From Datura wrightii (lineage: Eukaryota > Streptophyta > Magnoliopsida > Solanales > Solanaceae): a stretch of 64,000 nt of DNA. The stretch covers positions 66,998,001-67,062,000 of the forward strand of contig JASDFA010000019.1 of assembly GCA_035772735.1 (NCBI GenBank), read 5' to 3'. Positions 8,157 to 18,697 of the stretch are shown one piece after another. The notes under the pieces are model-generated. The model saw only the letters and a list, made by a program, of their open reading frames with translations. It ran no database searches and was not told where the DNA came from. The position numbers were made by a program, and so were the translations under genes. How positions within the stretch are numbered: the stretch's first letter is position 1; the number at the start of each line of letters is the position of its first letter.

Positions 8157-9740
8157 TCATTGAGGGAACGGGGGTGGAGGCCTTGCTGGTTCAGCTTCTT
8201 TGGTCTTCCCCGTATCTGAGGTTTGTTCTCCCTCAACATCTACTGCTCCTGACTTCTGAGGCGGTCTTTCAGGTTCCACCTCCTTTAATTGTAAACCACT
8301 CCTCGTGGTCACTGCATTTACCTGCTTAGGATTTGGATCTGTGTCGCTAGGTAGTCCTCCCCTGGGTCTAGTATTTTGGGCACTAGCAAATTGCCCAAAC
8401 TGATATTCAAGAGACTTGGTTGCCAATTGATTGTTCTTTACTTCGGCTGCCAGTTTGACGTAGTCAGCCTGCAATTGTGCCTGGTTGGCAATCATGGTCT
8501 TGAACATTTCCTCAATAGTTGGTGATGGTGGTGGAGGAGGGGCATTGTGATTTCTGAACTGATTCTGATAGCCTTGTTGCCCTCCTTGGTTTCTGTGCAT
8601 ACCCTGCCCTGAACCTTGGCCTTGTTGATTGTTGCTACCCCACGAAAAATTCGGATGATTCCTCCAACTCGAGTTGTAGCCACCACCAAACTGCTGTTCA
8701 TTCCTCTGTGCATTGCCCACAAAGTTGACAGAATCAGGATTTGCACCATAGCACTCAGCTGAATGCTCACTACTACCACACACTTCACACCACATCTGTT
8801 GGACTGCATTAACTGAGGCTGAAGACTGGTTCAAATTCATAGTGCTGAAGTGAGTGTTTAACTGATTTTGCAAAGCAGCTATCTGTGCAGCGATAGCTGT
8901 GAATCCATCCACTTCGAACACTCCCGCTGCTTTCCTTGCTCCACCCCTTGAAGAATCTGCATTCCATTCCGGATTGCCTTGTGAGATTCGGTTGAGCAAA
9001 GTGTACAACTCTTCATAAGTCTTCTCCAGCGCTTGCCCTCCAGCTGCTGAGTCTAACAAAATTTTAGTGTGGGGTTCCAAACCCTCAATAAAAGTGTGTA
9101 CCAACACCTCATTTGACTGATGATGATGAGGACAGTCCCGCAACATGGACTTGAATCTTTCCGAGGCTTGATAAAGATTTTCTCCTTCCCTCAGTTTAAA
9201 ACTTAGAATCTGACTTCTAAGTTTAGTTGTTTTACCTGAAGGGAAAAATCTGATCAAGAACTTCTTTGCAAGATCATCCCACGTTGATATAGAGTTGGGT
9301 GGTTCAGCTTTTAACCACCTCTTGGCATCACCCAATAAGGAAAATGGAAATAAGGTGAGCTGAACATAATCAGGTGACACTCCAGCGGGTATGTACGTGT
9401 CGCTTATCTCCAAAAAGTTCTGGAGATGTTGTTGCGGATCTTCGTGAGGGAGACCGGTAAACTGCCCGCTCGTGTGCAAAAGTTGCACCATATTTTGCTT
9501 TAACTCAAATCTCCCCCCAGGCTCTGGTTTGCGGATGCTGGAATGTACATTATTAGCGTGTGGGATTGCTACCTCGCGAACCGGCCTGGCTGCTACTTCC
9601 TCGGGCATTAACACTGCCCGTACAACTGGTGGATTGGGTTGCTCCATCATAGACTGTTTGAGCAACTGCAGCTTCTTCCGAAGAGCTTCTCTACGTTGAC
9701 TATGCAATTCACGTTCTGGCTCTAAGTAAGATACCACCAA
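8157..9740 (-). CDS. gag: Element A gag polyprotein
   Basis: Capsid/nucleocapsid part of the gag-pol frame. Visible parts: the RRKLEPGG-type leader (here IRKPEPGGRFELK), the capsid core with LTLFPFSLLGDAKRWLKAEP and DLAKKFLIRFFPSGK, EGLEPHTKILLDSAAGG, a zinc knuckle MWCEVCGSSEHSAEC (CX2CX4HX3C), then an Asn/Gln/Gly-rich and Pro-rich tail. It ends at a TGA where B has CGA in the same position; the frame then continues into protease. There is no ATG at the N-terminus. Upstream and in frame the element reads TGA ACA CTG GCA AGG, with CTG at 9758-9756 in good initiation context (A at -3, G at +4); the first in-frame ATG is at 9650. The coordinate given is the first conserved open codon, not a proven start. 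Confidence 0.93.
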   Translation of the reverse strand: MVVSYLEPERELHSQRREALRKKLQLLKQSMMEQPNPPVVRAVLMPEEVAARPVREVAIPHANNVHSSIRKPEPGGRFELKQNMVQLLHTSGQFTGLPHEDPQQHLQNFLEISDTYIPAGVSPDYVQLTLFPFSLLGDAKRWLKAEPPNSISTWDDLAKKFLIRFFPSGKTTKLRSQILSFKLREGENLYQASERFKSMLRDCPHHHQSNEVLVHTFIEGLEPHTKILLDSAAGGQALEKTYEELYTLLNRISQGNPEWNADSSRGGARKAAGVFEVDGFTAIAAQIAALQNQLNTHFSTMNLNQSSASVNAVQQMWCEVCGSSEHSAECYGANPDSVNFVGNAQRNEQQFGGGYNSSWRNHPNFSWGSNNQQGQGSGQGMHRNQGGQQGYQNQFRNHNAPPPPPSPTIEEMFKTMIANQAQLQADYVKLAAEVKNNQLATKSLEYQFGQFASAQNTRPRGGLPSDTDPNPKQVNAVTTRSGLQLKEVEPERPPQKSGAVDVEGEQTSDTGKTKEAEPARPPPPFPQ

Positions 9741-9755
9741 CTCCTTGTCCCTTGC

Positions 9756-9758
9756 CAG
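9756..9758 (-). promoter_or_regulatory. Candidate CUG initiation codon of gag-pol (element A)
   Basis: An in-frame TGA lies two codons upstream (9764-9762), and the first in-frame ATG is 36 codons downstream, past conserved sequence. The CTG has A at -3 and G at +4. B has CTG at the identical position (25069-25067) after the same TGA, and E has CTG at 35043. Inference from conservation. Confidence 0.45.
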
Positions 9759-9876
9759 TGTTCACAGAAATAAAAATCTGCAAAATACAGGCTAAGACCA
9801 AGTTGTTAACACTTAAGAAAATAAAATACAAATACAGTAAATTTACACTAAACAAAATTTTACAAATCGCCTAGCC

Positions 9877-9894
9877 TCCCCGGCAACGGCGCCA
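9877..9894 (-). promoter_or_regulatory. PBS of element A, complementary to tRNA-Asp
   Basis: TGGCGCCGTTGCCGGGGA on the element strand is a perfect 18-base complement of the 3' end of plant tRNA-Asp including CCA. It starts six bases inside the 5' LTR end, the usual place for minus-strand priming. tRNA-Asp priming is typical of Athila. Confidence 0.95.
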
Positions 9895-10839
9895 AAAACT
9901 TGTTCGGCTGGTTCGGTATGTGTTAAAAACCGACACGCAAGTGTACGTGGTCAAACAAGTAATAAAGTGGCTAAGTAGCCAAGTATCGATCCAAGGAGGC
10001 TGCTCTAGATATGCAAAATTGCCTAGTTCACTATATTTCTATTCTATTTCTAACTATGCTAACAACTATCCAATCAAGAATTTAGGGAGTTTTGTTTCTA
10101 AACTAATTATATACTAAACTTAACAACTATTATTTACGTTGAATTCAGACAATGGATATGCTCATGCCAAGGTTAAGAACAAGTAATGAAGTTGATAATT
10201 ATGATAATTTGGTCATCCTCTTCTTCATATTGCTAGTCAAGAACGTTTGCCTAGAAATTAAAACTTCCGTATTTAATTTCACTTTAGAATCATAAACCAT
10301 TCGTCTACATTTCTGTGATCAAATGAAATTTATGACCTAACACTACAATTCCGGTTCCTAAATTGACTAATACGGCTTTCAAGTATATTTCTATCAAGAA
10401 AGCACATCAAAACCCAATTTTCCCAAATCAAGTTAAGAACAATACCCTATTAATTCACAACTTTCCAATTTCATGCTCTCTCGAGTGAAATTGGACTTTT
10501 TAGATATACATTAATGGTGGCCAATCAAGAATGTACTAAGCACAAAAATTAATAGAACAATATGCAAGAAGAAGAAGAAACCATATCAATTATTACCAAT
10601 AATCATTACACAAGTTCAAAACCTCAGCAAGAAAGGAATTAGCCACTCATCCTTGGATTAATCGTCCTAGAATGAGTGTAAATCATGCATACAATTGAAG
10701 GAAAAGAAGAAGGGAAGAGAAGAAAACTCTTATCTTTTCTATTCTTCAACTGCCACAAAACCACGTTCCTCTCTTCACTCCTGAACTCTGCTAAAAACTA
10801 GAACTAAAAAGAAGACTCTTTAAAAATAACCTAAGTGTG

Positions 10840-10849
10840 CTATTTATAC
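10840..10849 (-). promoter_or_regulatory. TATA box in the 5' LTR of element A
   Basis: The element strand reads GTATAAATAG directly downstream of the palindrome block. The sequence is kept in both LTRs of B (for example 26117-26126). It probably sets the genomic RNA start about 30 bases further on. Confidence 0.7.
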
Positions 10850-10881
10850 TAGTGGGAAATTTTTCCCGGAATAACAAGCAA

Positions 10882-11111
10882 CGTGTCACGGAGGCCAACG
10901 CGGAGCACGGCCTCCGTGACACGGCGTGGACGCGGACCCTCTCTGGAAATCTCAGGGTCCCGATAATTGGCCTCAACGTGGCACGGAGGCCATCGCGGAG
11001 GCCTGTCTCCGTGCCACGGAGCTGTCGCGAAGCCTCACTGGATTCTGCCAATTAATTTCCTCTCCAGGCAGTGTACTACCGCGATGGCAGCGTGGCACGG
11101 CACCATCGCGG
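10882..11111. repeat. Three GC-rich palindromes in the LTR of element A
   Basis: Arms: 10882-10894 with 10911-10924 (GTGTCACGGAGG type); 10975-10988 with 11005-11019 (GTGGCACGGAGG with CTCCGTGCCAC); 11079-11087 with 11103-11111 (CCGCGATGG with CCATCGCGG). They are much richer in G+C than the rest of the LTR. Palindrome 2 differs from 1 by a paired change (T:A to G:C), so the pairing itself may be maintained. Confidence 0.8.
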
Positions 11112-11360
11112 AGCCAGTGTAAAATGTGCCATCCGAGGTCTTTTCCACGCTCGCATCCAAGTCCAACTCCGACATAGTTCCAACACGCATTTTTGCTCCT
11201 AAAAATCACATTATCCTGCAAAACAAATGCTAATCATGTTGGTTAGTATAAATTCGCATTTTATTACCAAATACATGGTATTATATACACATTGCACAAC
11301 AAACAAGGTAAAAATGGTACGTTTGAGTATCACTTGGGCATATAAATCTGCCCAAGATCA

Positions 11361-12916
11361 GTTACCAAAGGGAACTTTTGGAATTTAGGCAATGAACATG
11401 ACGGATGGTAACCACGTGTCGTTGTTACCAGTAACGAGTAATGACGTCTCCCATTATCATCCCCGGACGATTATTGGACAGTGTACTTAACTAGTGATGC
11501 CATGAGTCATGTCCTTTGTAACGAGTCTTTAGGTCCCTCTTGGTGACCCCTATTGCCAGATCTGGCATTTTTAAATCTTTAGGCAGTAGACCCAACAAGA
11601 GGTCCCAATAAGTCATGGTCTCAACCAACAACTCATTTTGTGACCTGGTTGGACCTCGTCAACTAGATTTCGGATTTTAGCCCAGGGATTTTTCTGTAAT
11701 ATCCTACCTATTTAGTTCCTAAACTACGTCGTTTAGGCTGAAGTTTCTTAGATATTAGAGGGATTGAATGATTTTTCCCCTCATTCCCCACGTACAACTT
11801 TTCGAAACCGATCATATCTCCTCTCAAGAACTCAAAGGAAAGACTAGGGCTTCACACCCATTACAGCAGATTCAAGCTCCTTCTCCGAGGAAATACAACT
11901 CGGGTATGTGGGAAATCAACAAGGAGATTGTTCTTTCCTTGTGTCCCCTAAAACTATTCCTCAGTTTTTTATCAGTTCTAGTCCTAAGTTTTCAATTATG
12001 AAGATATTGCTATCAAACCTTGGTTATTTCTTAGGGAATATTATTCTATGCTAAATTTTGATGTTTCACACCAAACTGCAATTAGAATGTTGCCTGTTCT
12101 CTTGAATGTGAATTTTAGCTCTAACTCTTGAAAATTAGAAACTAGAATCCTGCTTAAGTATTAAATTCTCGAAAATTGCTTGAATCTTTCAGAGTTAGGG
12201 GTTCTTATGATATTTGTATGTGTTAGAAACTCAGTCACATGTATGTTAGTCATTTTCAATCAGAAAGTTTATATACTCTGTATTACTCAGAATGTTAGCC
12301 TAGTCTCAGTCAGATTTAGCAACCTCTGGGTTGACCAGAACAGTGTCAACTGATCAGTTTGACTACAGAATTCCTTGACGTGTCTGTTATACCTCCCAAT
12401 TATTAGAATCAGAGTCAGAACTCAGTTTCATTGGTCCACTAGGCGTCATGACACTTTAGATAAACAACTCTGACTAGCCGTAGGACCCCAGGCAAATTAT
12501 AGTATGTTCTTAGATGGTTATGGTGCTTCTAGATAAGTTGCTCTGACCAGTCTAGAACCCAGTTTCAGAATCTATTCTAATAAGACTCTCAGCGTACTTT
12601 AAGTTATATATCTCTGGCTAGTCTTGGTTTCCAGTTTTGAGCTATCATCTTGGTATTCAGTTTAGGTATTCCAGTGGGAGCAGGAATTAGCACCGAACGG
12701 ACCAGGGTTCCAGCGCACCCAAGTTCTTAGAACTACGTTGCTAGCGTAGGTTATAGTACTTATTAGCCTGATTGGCCCCAGACTTTTGTGATCACCCAGT
12801 TCATGCCTCTATACCTTGGAAAGGTATATTGGGTCCTTCCAGTAGGGCGTATATATCAGAGTCCACTTCTATCTCACATGGTTATCTGTCCATTATAGAC
12901 TCTCCCACTAGTCAAC
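11361..12916 (+). repeat. Left half of an old Tekay-like LTR (D)
   Basis: No coding sequence. From about 12660 the sequence matches L (48790-49030): an 'accgaacggaccagggttccagcgcaccc'-like block, then a 'ggtatattgggtcct' block and a 'gtggggcgtata' block. It runs up to the edge of element C, and similarity to L resumes on C's far side at 30224. It is therefore the left part of an LTR, or LTR plus flank, split by C. The left end is hidden by element A. Confidence 0.6.
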
Positions 12917-15050
12917 TGTCACGACCCGAATATACACCCGGGTCGTAGACACGGGACAAGGGACCCCGAGGGACCACAAATCGACCCATTGCACATGCAT
13001 ACAACTAATCTTATTCAAATAGGCGGAATTAAAATCATAAACATTGCGAAAACGTAATTACAGCATAACATCAACAAATACTGGGCGTATATACGGTGGA
13101 GCACTATATACTTTTCTGAAATCCTCTAATACATAAGATGGGATGATGGGACAACATCTCCAAATAACCCGACCAAAACTGAACATAAATAGCATGAAAG
13201 TTAATTGAATGGCCCTCGAAACATGAGGACTCACCAATAAGCTGGAAACATAAGACGGGATGGAATAAGGATGAGGATGAGCCTAAGATTCGGACCCTGT
13301 ATCATGAAACAATACAATAGAGGAAGTATGCAGTCAGTTCGTGGAATGTACCAATTATGGAATGTAAGTAAAACGAACATTTAAAAGTGAAATAAAACTC
13401 ATAAGTTACATAAGAGAAGGACATCATGCTTGTATCATCACTTCATAAGCGAACATAAGGCTCAAGGCTTTCAAATCATTCATAAGATGTTCATAATTAT
13501 AATCGTAAATAAACTTTATCAAAAAATAACTTGAGCCAGTAACATAAAAATGACAATGCAGAAAACATGCAGAACAATGGAAGGACTCGTCATCACCGAC
13601 ACTTTCAGTTAGAGCCTGTCATGACGCCCTACTGTCTCGCTCAAGTGGGCAGATCCAACCTTGGCTTTCTAGGCGAGGTCGTTCATAAGGCGTGATATAA
13701 CATTTTGGGGGATAATTATCAATACAACGTATCATTAGAAACCCACGGTGGCACGTGGTTATGAGACACCAGCATAGTCCTTTGAACGTCGGGCTGCTCT
13801 GTGCTAGACACAACTCCATAAATATGCATATAGGCTCATAGATAAATTAATAACATCATGCATTAAGATTCATTGGATAAAATATAACAATTATCATCAT
13901 TGATCCCCTTTAAACGTGCTTAGCCAAGAATCAAAGCCCTTTTAATCGGCCGACATCATAAATCGATAAATCATGTAATTAGTTCATAAATCGTAGTTCA
14001 TTCTTCAACATGTGGGCATTACCCAATACTTCATTATATTCAATTCTTTTAAAACATGTTCATAAACATGGTTAGCTTGAAAATCATGCTTTTCTACCAT
14101 CAATAAACTCAAATAATAGAGTAGTCATCATAAATCATAACTTCCATGAATTTTCATCAAATGGGCATTTTTAGATTTAAAAGATTGAAACATGATTTGA
14201 AGTAAATAATAAAATAACCTTCCCATCATTCATAATTTGATAATTAAAATTCCATCAAATCAGAACCATAAAGAGAAATCACATTTTCATGCATTTGGGT
14301 AAAACCCAATAGAACTTGAATAGGAGAATTCATGAATTAACTTGATGTTTGAGCATGGGTCAGGAAGAATTCCACCCATTTTGAAACCCTACATACCTGG
14401 GAATGGATGGACTTAAAGTTTCTTCAACACGCACAAAGAAATTAATGAAAATTTGGGGAAGAAGGCCTTGAATCTCCCAAAAACATCTCCAGGCTTTTGC
14501 ATGAGAATGGGCATGCATAAAGGGCTTAACTCCTCTTATCACACTCAGAAAATATCCAAAATGACTTAGTTTAGGCATTAGGAACTTTAGAAATTACAAA
14601 AACACCCTTATTAAAATGCAGAAATTTCTGGTTAACAGACCCCACGAGGAGCCTAACGAGTCATTGCCACAAGGGATGACTCGTGGCCATGGTCCGTTAA
14701 GGACACTGCCCAAACATCCAAGGGGACCCCAAGGGTGAATTCACGAGTCGTGAGGTCAGACCACGACTTGTGGTCACCTTCCGTGGCCTACACTGTCCAT
14801 CCCAACCTGCCGATTCTCCAGGGTTCACCACGGGTGACCACACGAGTCGTGAGGTCTGACCATGACTCATGGTCAAGCCCGTGGCCTCCTCAGTCAGGCC
14901 TTGCCACACCACGTTGACCAAGAGTCACCTCACGACTCATGGTCACTCCTCACGACTCACCTCAGGGGTCGTTCTGTGACCTAGTGAGAATTTTTATTTT
15001 TTCTCCATTTTTATTTCTGGGTCTGATCCTTGGGTTTCCGGGGTATAACA
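12917..15050 (-). repeat. 3' LTR of element C
   Basis: 2134 bases. The inner edge reads GGGGGAGATAT then TGTTATACCCC on the element strand, a typical PPT to LTR junction. The outer edge is GGGTCGTGACA. It contains a block of self-complementary repeats at 14640-14970. Confidence 0.9.
14640..14970. repeat. Inverted/direct repeats built on ACGAGTCGTGAGG in C's LTR
   Basis: Motifs such as cacgagtcgtgaggtc, ccacgactcgtggtc and cctcacgactc recur at least eight times in both orientations within 330 bases; the homologous block in the 5' LTR is 29810-30150. Many copies are imperfect palindromes. This parallels the unrelated GC-rich palindromes of the A/B LTRs. Confidence 0.75.
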
Positions 15051-15302
15051 ATATCTCCCCCTTGGGAACATTCGTCCTTTAATGTTACAAACATACAGAA
15101 AACTTAGAAACAAGCTATCACCATATACAATTACCAGTCATTTAAGTGGAAAACTGATGGAATGACTACCTCCGAAAGGAACTACATAGCTAAACTGAAT
15201 TCAGACATCACATACATTTACCATATCATAAAACAAACTTGTACACATGAACTGAACGGGAAAAGTTGATTAAAAGTGTAGGGCAAATCTGATACCTCCA
15301 AC

Positions 15303-15860
15303 TTAAACTGAGTCAGTAGGGAAAAAATGTGGGTATTTAGCTATCATATCTGCTTTGGCTTCAAACGTAGCTCCCTTAGCATGCTGATTTCTCCATAATA
15401 CTTTAACTGAAGCTACTTCTTTGTTCCCCAGCCTCCGAAACTGACAATCCAAGATTTCAATGGGAATTTCTTCATAACTGAGGTTGTCCTTCACTCTAAT
15501 GCTATCTACTGGAACTACCAAGGCTGGATCACCCAAGCACTTCTTCAAATGTGACACATGAAAGACGGGATGAACTGAAGGTATCTCCGAGGGTAAGTCC
15601 AACTCATATGCCACCTTACCAACTATTCTCAATATCCGGTAGGGGCCAATATAGCGGGGACTGGGTTTACCTTTCTTTCCGAACAACATGACTCCTTTCA
15701 TGGGAGATACCTTTAGAAATATCCATTCAACCACATCAAACTCCAAAACTCTTCTCCTCACATCAGCATACAATTTCTGACGACTCTGAGCAGTTTTCAA
15801 CCGGTCCCTTATCACCTGAACCTTCACCATCGCCGCATGAACCGAATATGGTCCTATCAT
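15303..15860 (-). pseudogene. pol: Element C integrase C-terminus with chromodomain-like end
   Basis: An open segment of about 185 residues. It contains RLKTAQSRQKLYAD, GKPSPRYIGPYRIL, VAYELDLPSEIPSVHPVFHVSHLKKC and then SVKVLWRNQHAKGATFEAKADMIAKYPHFF. The last part matches the chromodomain-like tail of Tekay/Del integrases, which is thought to steer insertion to marked heterochromatin. It is the best kept part of C's pol; the frame is lost upstream of 15860. Confidence 0.88.
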
Positions 15861-16586
15861 AGCTACCTACCAACCTCAAAACATTCGATGGAAGATCTAC
15901 ACCTCCACCCGTAAAGAGCCTCGAATGGTGCCATATGGATACTAGAGTGGTAACTCTTATTATAGCAAACTCGATCAAGGGCGAATGATCATCCAAACTA
16001 CCTTTAAGATCCATAACACATGTCCTCAATATATCCTCAAGGGTCTAAATTGTTCATTCTGCCTGGCCATCTGTTCGCAGATGGAAGGCTGTACAGAGCT
16101 TAACCTGCGTCCCAAACCCTTTTTGAAAGGAACGCCAGAATTGAGAGGTAAACTGAGTACCTCAGTCTAAGATAATATAAAAGGGCACTCCATGAAGTCG
16201 AACCAACTCCCAAATATACAAATTAGCATAATCATCCGTTAAATATGTGTTCTTGACTGGTAGGAAGTGTGCAGCCTTGGTTAACCTGTCGACCACCACC
16301 CAAATGGAGTCGTATTGCTGGCGAGTACGGGGTAGACCTGTAAAAAAATCCATATTAATCTCTTCGCACGTCCAAGTGGGGATGATGATATCCTGAAGTA
16401 CACATCCCGACTTTGATGTTCGACTTTCACTTGCTGGCAGTTTGGACATTTAGCTATGAACTGCGCAATATCTTTCTTCATACAATACCACCAATAGATT
16501 TCTCGCAAATCCCAATACATTTTCGAGGATCCTAAATGAATAGAATATCTATTACCATGTGCCTCATGCAATATTAGAACTCTCAA
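15861..16586 (-). pseudogene. pol: Element C integrase zinc finger and core, broken
   Basis: Reading in shifting frames: HGNRYSIHLGSSKMYWDLREIYWW then CPNCQQVK (HHCC zinc finger), INMDFFTGLPRTRQQYDSIWVVVDRLTKAAHFLPV (core, first Asp), RLHGVPFYIILD (second Asp region), then a frame-shifted piece with DHSPLIEFA. At least two frameshifts separate the pieces, so no active integrase can be made. Neighbouring RNase H and chromodomain pieces are collinear. Confidence 0.88.
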
Positions 16587-17381
16587 CTTATCGACGTCCG
16601 GAACACATAGCGACCCTTATATCGTAGCACACCATCTCCCCCTTGGGAGAAGACCTCCACTTTTTGACTTTGCACTACCTCCTTCAACTTTCTCAATATT
16701 GGATCCTCATCTTGCCTAGATTTAACATCAACCACCAAGGATGATTTTGACCTAGTTACGCAAAATAACACCACCATTGGTCGAGTCGATCAATCTAACT
16801 CCCAGTCTTGCAAGTCGATGGACATCCTTTACCAACTCCTTCTTTCCCTCATCCATGTGGGACACACTCTCCATGGAGAGCCTACTAAGTCCATCCTCAA
16901 CAGCATTATCCTTGCTCGTGTGGTAGAGGACGCTCATATCGTAGTCCTTAAGTAGCTCCAACCACCGCCTTTGCGGAAGATTTAGATCTTTCTATGTGAA
17001 CACATATTACAAACTCTTGTGATCTGTGAATACATCCACGGGGACCCCATACAAGTAATGCCTCAATATCTTCAATGCAAACACCACCACAGCCAACCCA
17101 AGATCACGGGTCGGGTAATTATTTTCATAAACCTTCAGTTGTCTCAAGGCATATGCTATTACCTTCCCATGCTGCATCAACACACATCCCAGTTATACCC
17201 TCGAAACATCACAATATACAACAAAGCCATTGGTACCCTCGGGAAAGGTCAACACTGGTGCTGAAGTGAGTCGGGTCTTCAACTCTTGGAAGCTTTTCTC
17301 ACAAGCATCCGACCATTGGAATTTTACCTTTTTTTGATTCAACCTGGTCAATGGGGCCACATTTGATGAGAAGCCCTCCAC
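16587..17381 (-). pseudogene. pol: Element C RNase H region, broken
   Basis: Pieces: VAPLTRLNQKKVKFQWSDACEKSFQELK and LTSAPVLTFPEGTNGFVVYCDVSRV (RT connection and first RNase H Asp), ELLKDYDMSVLYHTSKDNAVEDGLSRL (end of RNase H; relatives read GKANVVADALSR), and a linker DPILRKLKEVVQ. Several stops fall between them. Confidence 0.85.
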
Positions 17382-18335
17382 AAACCTTTAGTAGTAACCT
17401 TCTAAGCGTAAGAAACTCCGAATTTCTAAAGGATTCACCGATCTAGGAGAATTCTTCACCGCTTAGATCTTCTGGGAAATTACCCTTATGCCTTCACTTG
17501 AAACCACATGTCCAAGAAATGCTACAGAGTTTAGCCAAAATTCACAGTTCCTAAAATTTGCATAGAACTAACGATCCTTGAGGGTTTGCAGCATTATCCT
17601 TAAATGAGTGGCATTCTCCTACTTGCTCCGAGAGTATATCATGATGTCGCCAATGAACACAATCACAAGCATGTCAAAATATGCCTTAATCACCCTGTTC
17701 ATTAGATCCATAAAAGCTGTTGGAGCATTTAGTCCAAAAGATATAACAACAAATTCGTAGTGACCTTACTGAGTCTTAAAAACGGTTTTTGGGATGTCAC
17801 TCTCCCGCACCCCGAGTTTGTTATACCGGGACCTGAGATCAATCTTGGAGAAGCACTTGGCACCCTGATGCTGGTTAAACAAATCATTGATCCTAGGTAA
17901 AGGGTACCTGTTCTTGATGATAACCTTGTTAAACTGCTGATAGTCAATCCACATGCGAAGGGAACCGTCCTTCATTTGAACAAACAGAATTAGCGCACCC
18001 TATGGAGACTTGCTCAACTTGATGAAGCCCTTATACAAAAGATCATATAATTTATCCTTCAATTCCTTTAGTTCAGCTGGGGCCATCCTGTAAGGAGGGA
18101 TAGAAATGGGCTGCATATCTAGCAATGTATCACTATAGAAATCAATTTCCCTCTTCGGAGGAACACCGGCTAAATCGTCAGGAAACACCTCCGGATATTG
18201 ACACACCACCGGAACTGACTGAATAGTCGGGGTCTTGGACTCCACATCCTTAACCCTAACTAGGTGGTACATGAAACCTTTAGAGATCATTTTCCTGGCC
18301 TTAAGATATGAAATAAATCGACCTACTGGTACCAC
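17382..18335 (-). pseudogene. pol: Element C reverse transcriptase, broken
   Basis: Contains PEVFPDDLAGVPPKREIDF, PPYRMAPAELKELKDKL, then a break, DGSLRMWIDYQQFNKVIIKNRYPLPRINDLF and GAKCFSKIDLRSRYNKLGVRESDIPKTVF. Further palm sequence follows with stops; the metal-binding box must lie near 17650 in the region reading VIVFIGDIMIYS, where relatives have YIDDIL or FIDDIL, so one catalytic Asp is replaced by Gly. Dead by several lesions. Confidence 0.82.
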
Positions 18336-18344
18336 CGAACTACC

Positions 18345-18692
18345 CTACCACTCCAACACTGACTCACCCGAAAAATGAAATTCCACTGTACGAATCATAC
18401 AATTAATCGATGTATAACATGAAAACAACCAATCCATGCAAAGAATAATGTCAAAGTCAGTCATGGCTAACTCTACAAGGTCTGCAGGGGGAACCTTATG
18501 GAACACAGTGATCGGGCATCCTCTATATACTCGTCTAGCTATGATCAAATCACAAACAGGGGTCGAAACTGAAAACAGTTCTAACATGGTCTCGGTACTA
18601 ACTCCGAGGCTACTAGCAATGTAAGGAGTCACAAAAGATAATGTAGCTCCCGGGTCTAACAAGGCATAAACATCAATATGAAAGACATATAA
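18345..18692 (-). pseudogene. pol: Element C protease, truncated at the B insertion
   Basis: Carries VYALLDPGATLSFVTPYIA, the aspartic protease active site in its DPGA form as in Tekay/Del elements, and DFDIILCMDWL. The N-terminal side is cut by B at 18693-18697, and its upstream neighbour resumes at 26642 as gag. It ends at a stop just before the RT part. Confidence 0.85.
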
Positions 18693-18697
18693 CATAC
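18693..18697. other. Target site duplication of element B, left copy (CATAC)
   Basis: CATAC directly abuts the TG of B's left LTR and is repeated exactly at 26637-26641 beside the other LTR end. Five bases is normal for Ty3/gypsy integrase. Confidence 0.95.

Larger units (their letters stand above)
1..11360 (-). mobile_element. Element A: Athila-like Ty3/gypsy retrotransposon, 3' LTR outside the window
   Basis: Minus-strand LTR retrotransposon. Reading from right to left it holds the 5' LTR (11360-9901), a tRNA-Asp PBS, one gag-pol frame, tandem hairpins, a palindrome-rich promoter-like block, ORF2 and a long 3' noncoding region. Position 1 aligns with about 20252 of element B, roughly 130 bases inside B's 3' LTR, so A's own 3' LTR should lie just left of the window. 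The outer 5' LTR end is followed by gttac (11361-11365), the expected target duplication; its partner is not visible. The Athila assignment rests on the PBS, gag-pol in a single frame, PR-RT-RNaseH-IN order, no chromodomain and a long 3' region. Only two nonsense codons interrupt gag-pol, so this is a fairly young copy. Confidence 0.93.
9901..11360 (-). repeat. 5' LTR of element A
   Basis: On the element strand it begins TGATCTTGGGCAG (11360) and ends CCGAACA (9901), 1460 bases, with TG...CA ends. It aligns along its length with the two 1426-base LTRs of B. The outer edge carries a terminal hairpin (11333-11356). The promoter part has three GC-rich palindromes (10882-11111), then TATA. Confidence 0.93.

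Noticed and set aside
9877..9894. tRNA-Asp gene fragment
   Set aside because: The 18-base match ends at the LTR and includes the post-transcriptional CCA, which marks a primer binding site, not a gene.
11361..11365. gttac as a proven target duplication of A
   Set aside because: Only one side is visible because A's 3' LTR is outside the window; kept as an expectation only.
14640..14970. Repeat cluster in C's LTR as a CRISPR-like or satellite array
   Set aside because: Repeats occur in both orientations with irregular spacing and are present in both LTR copies of one retroelement.
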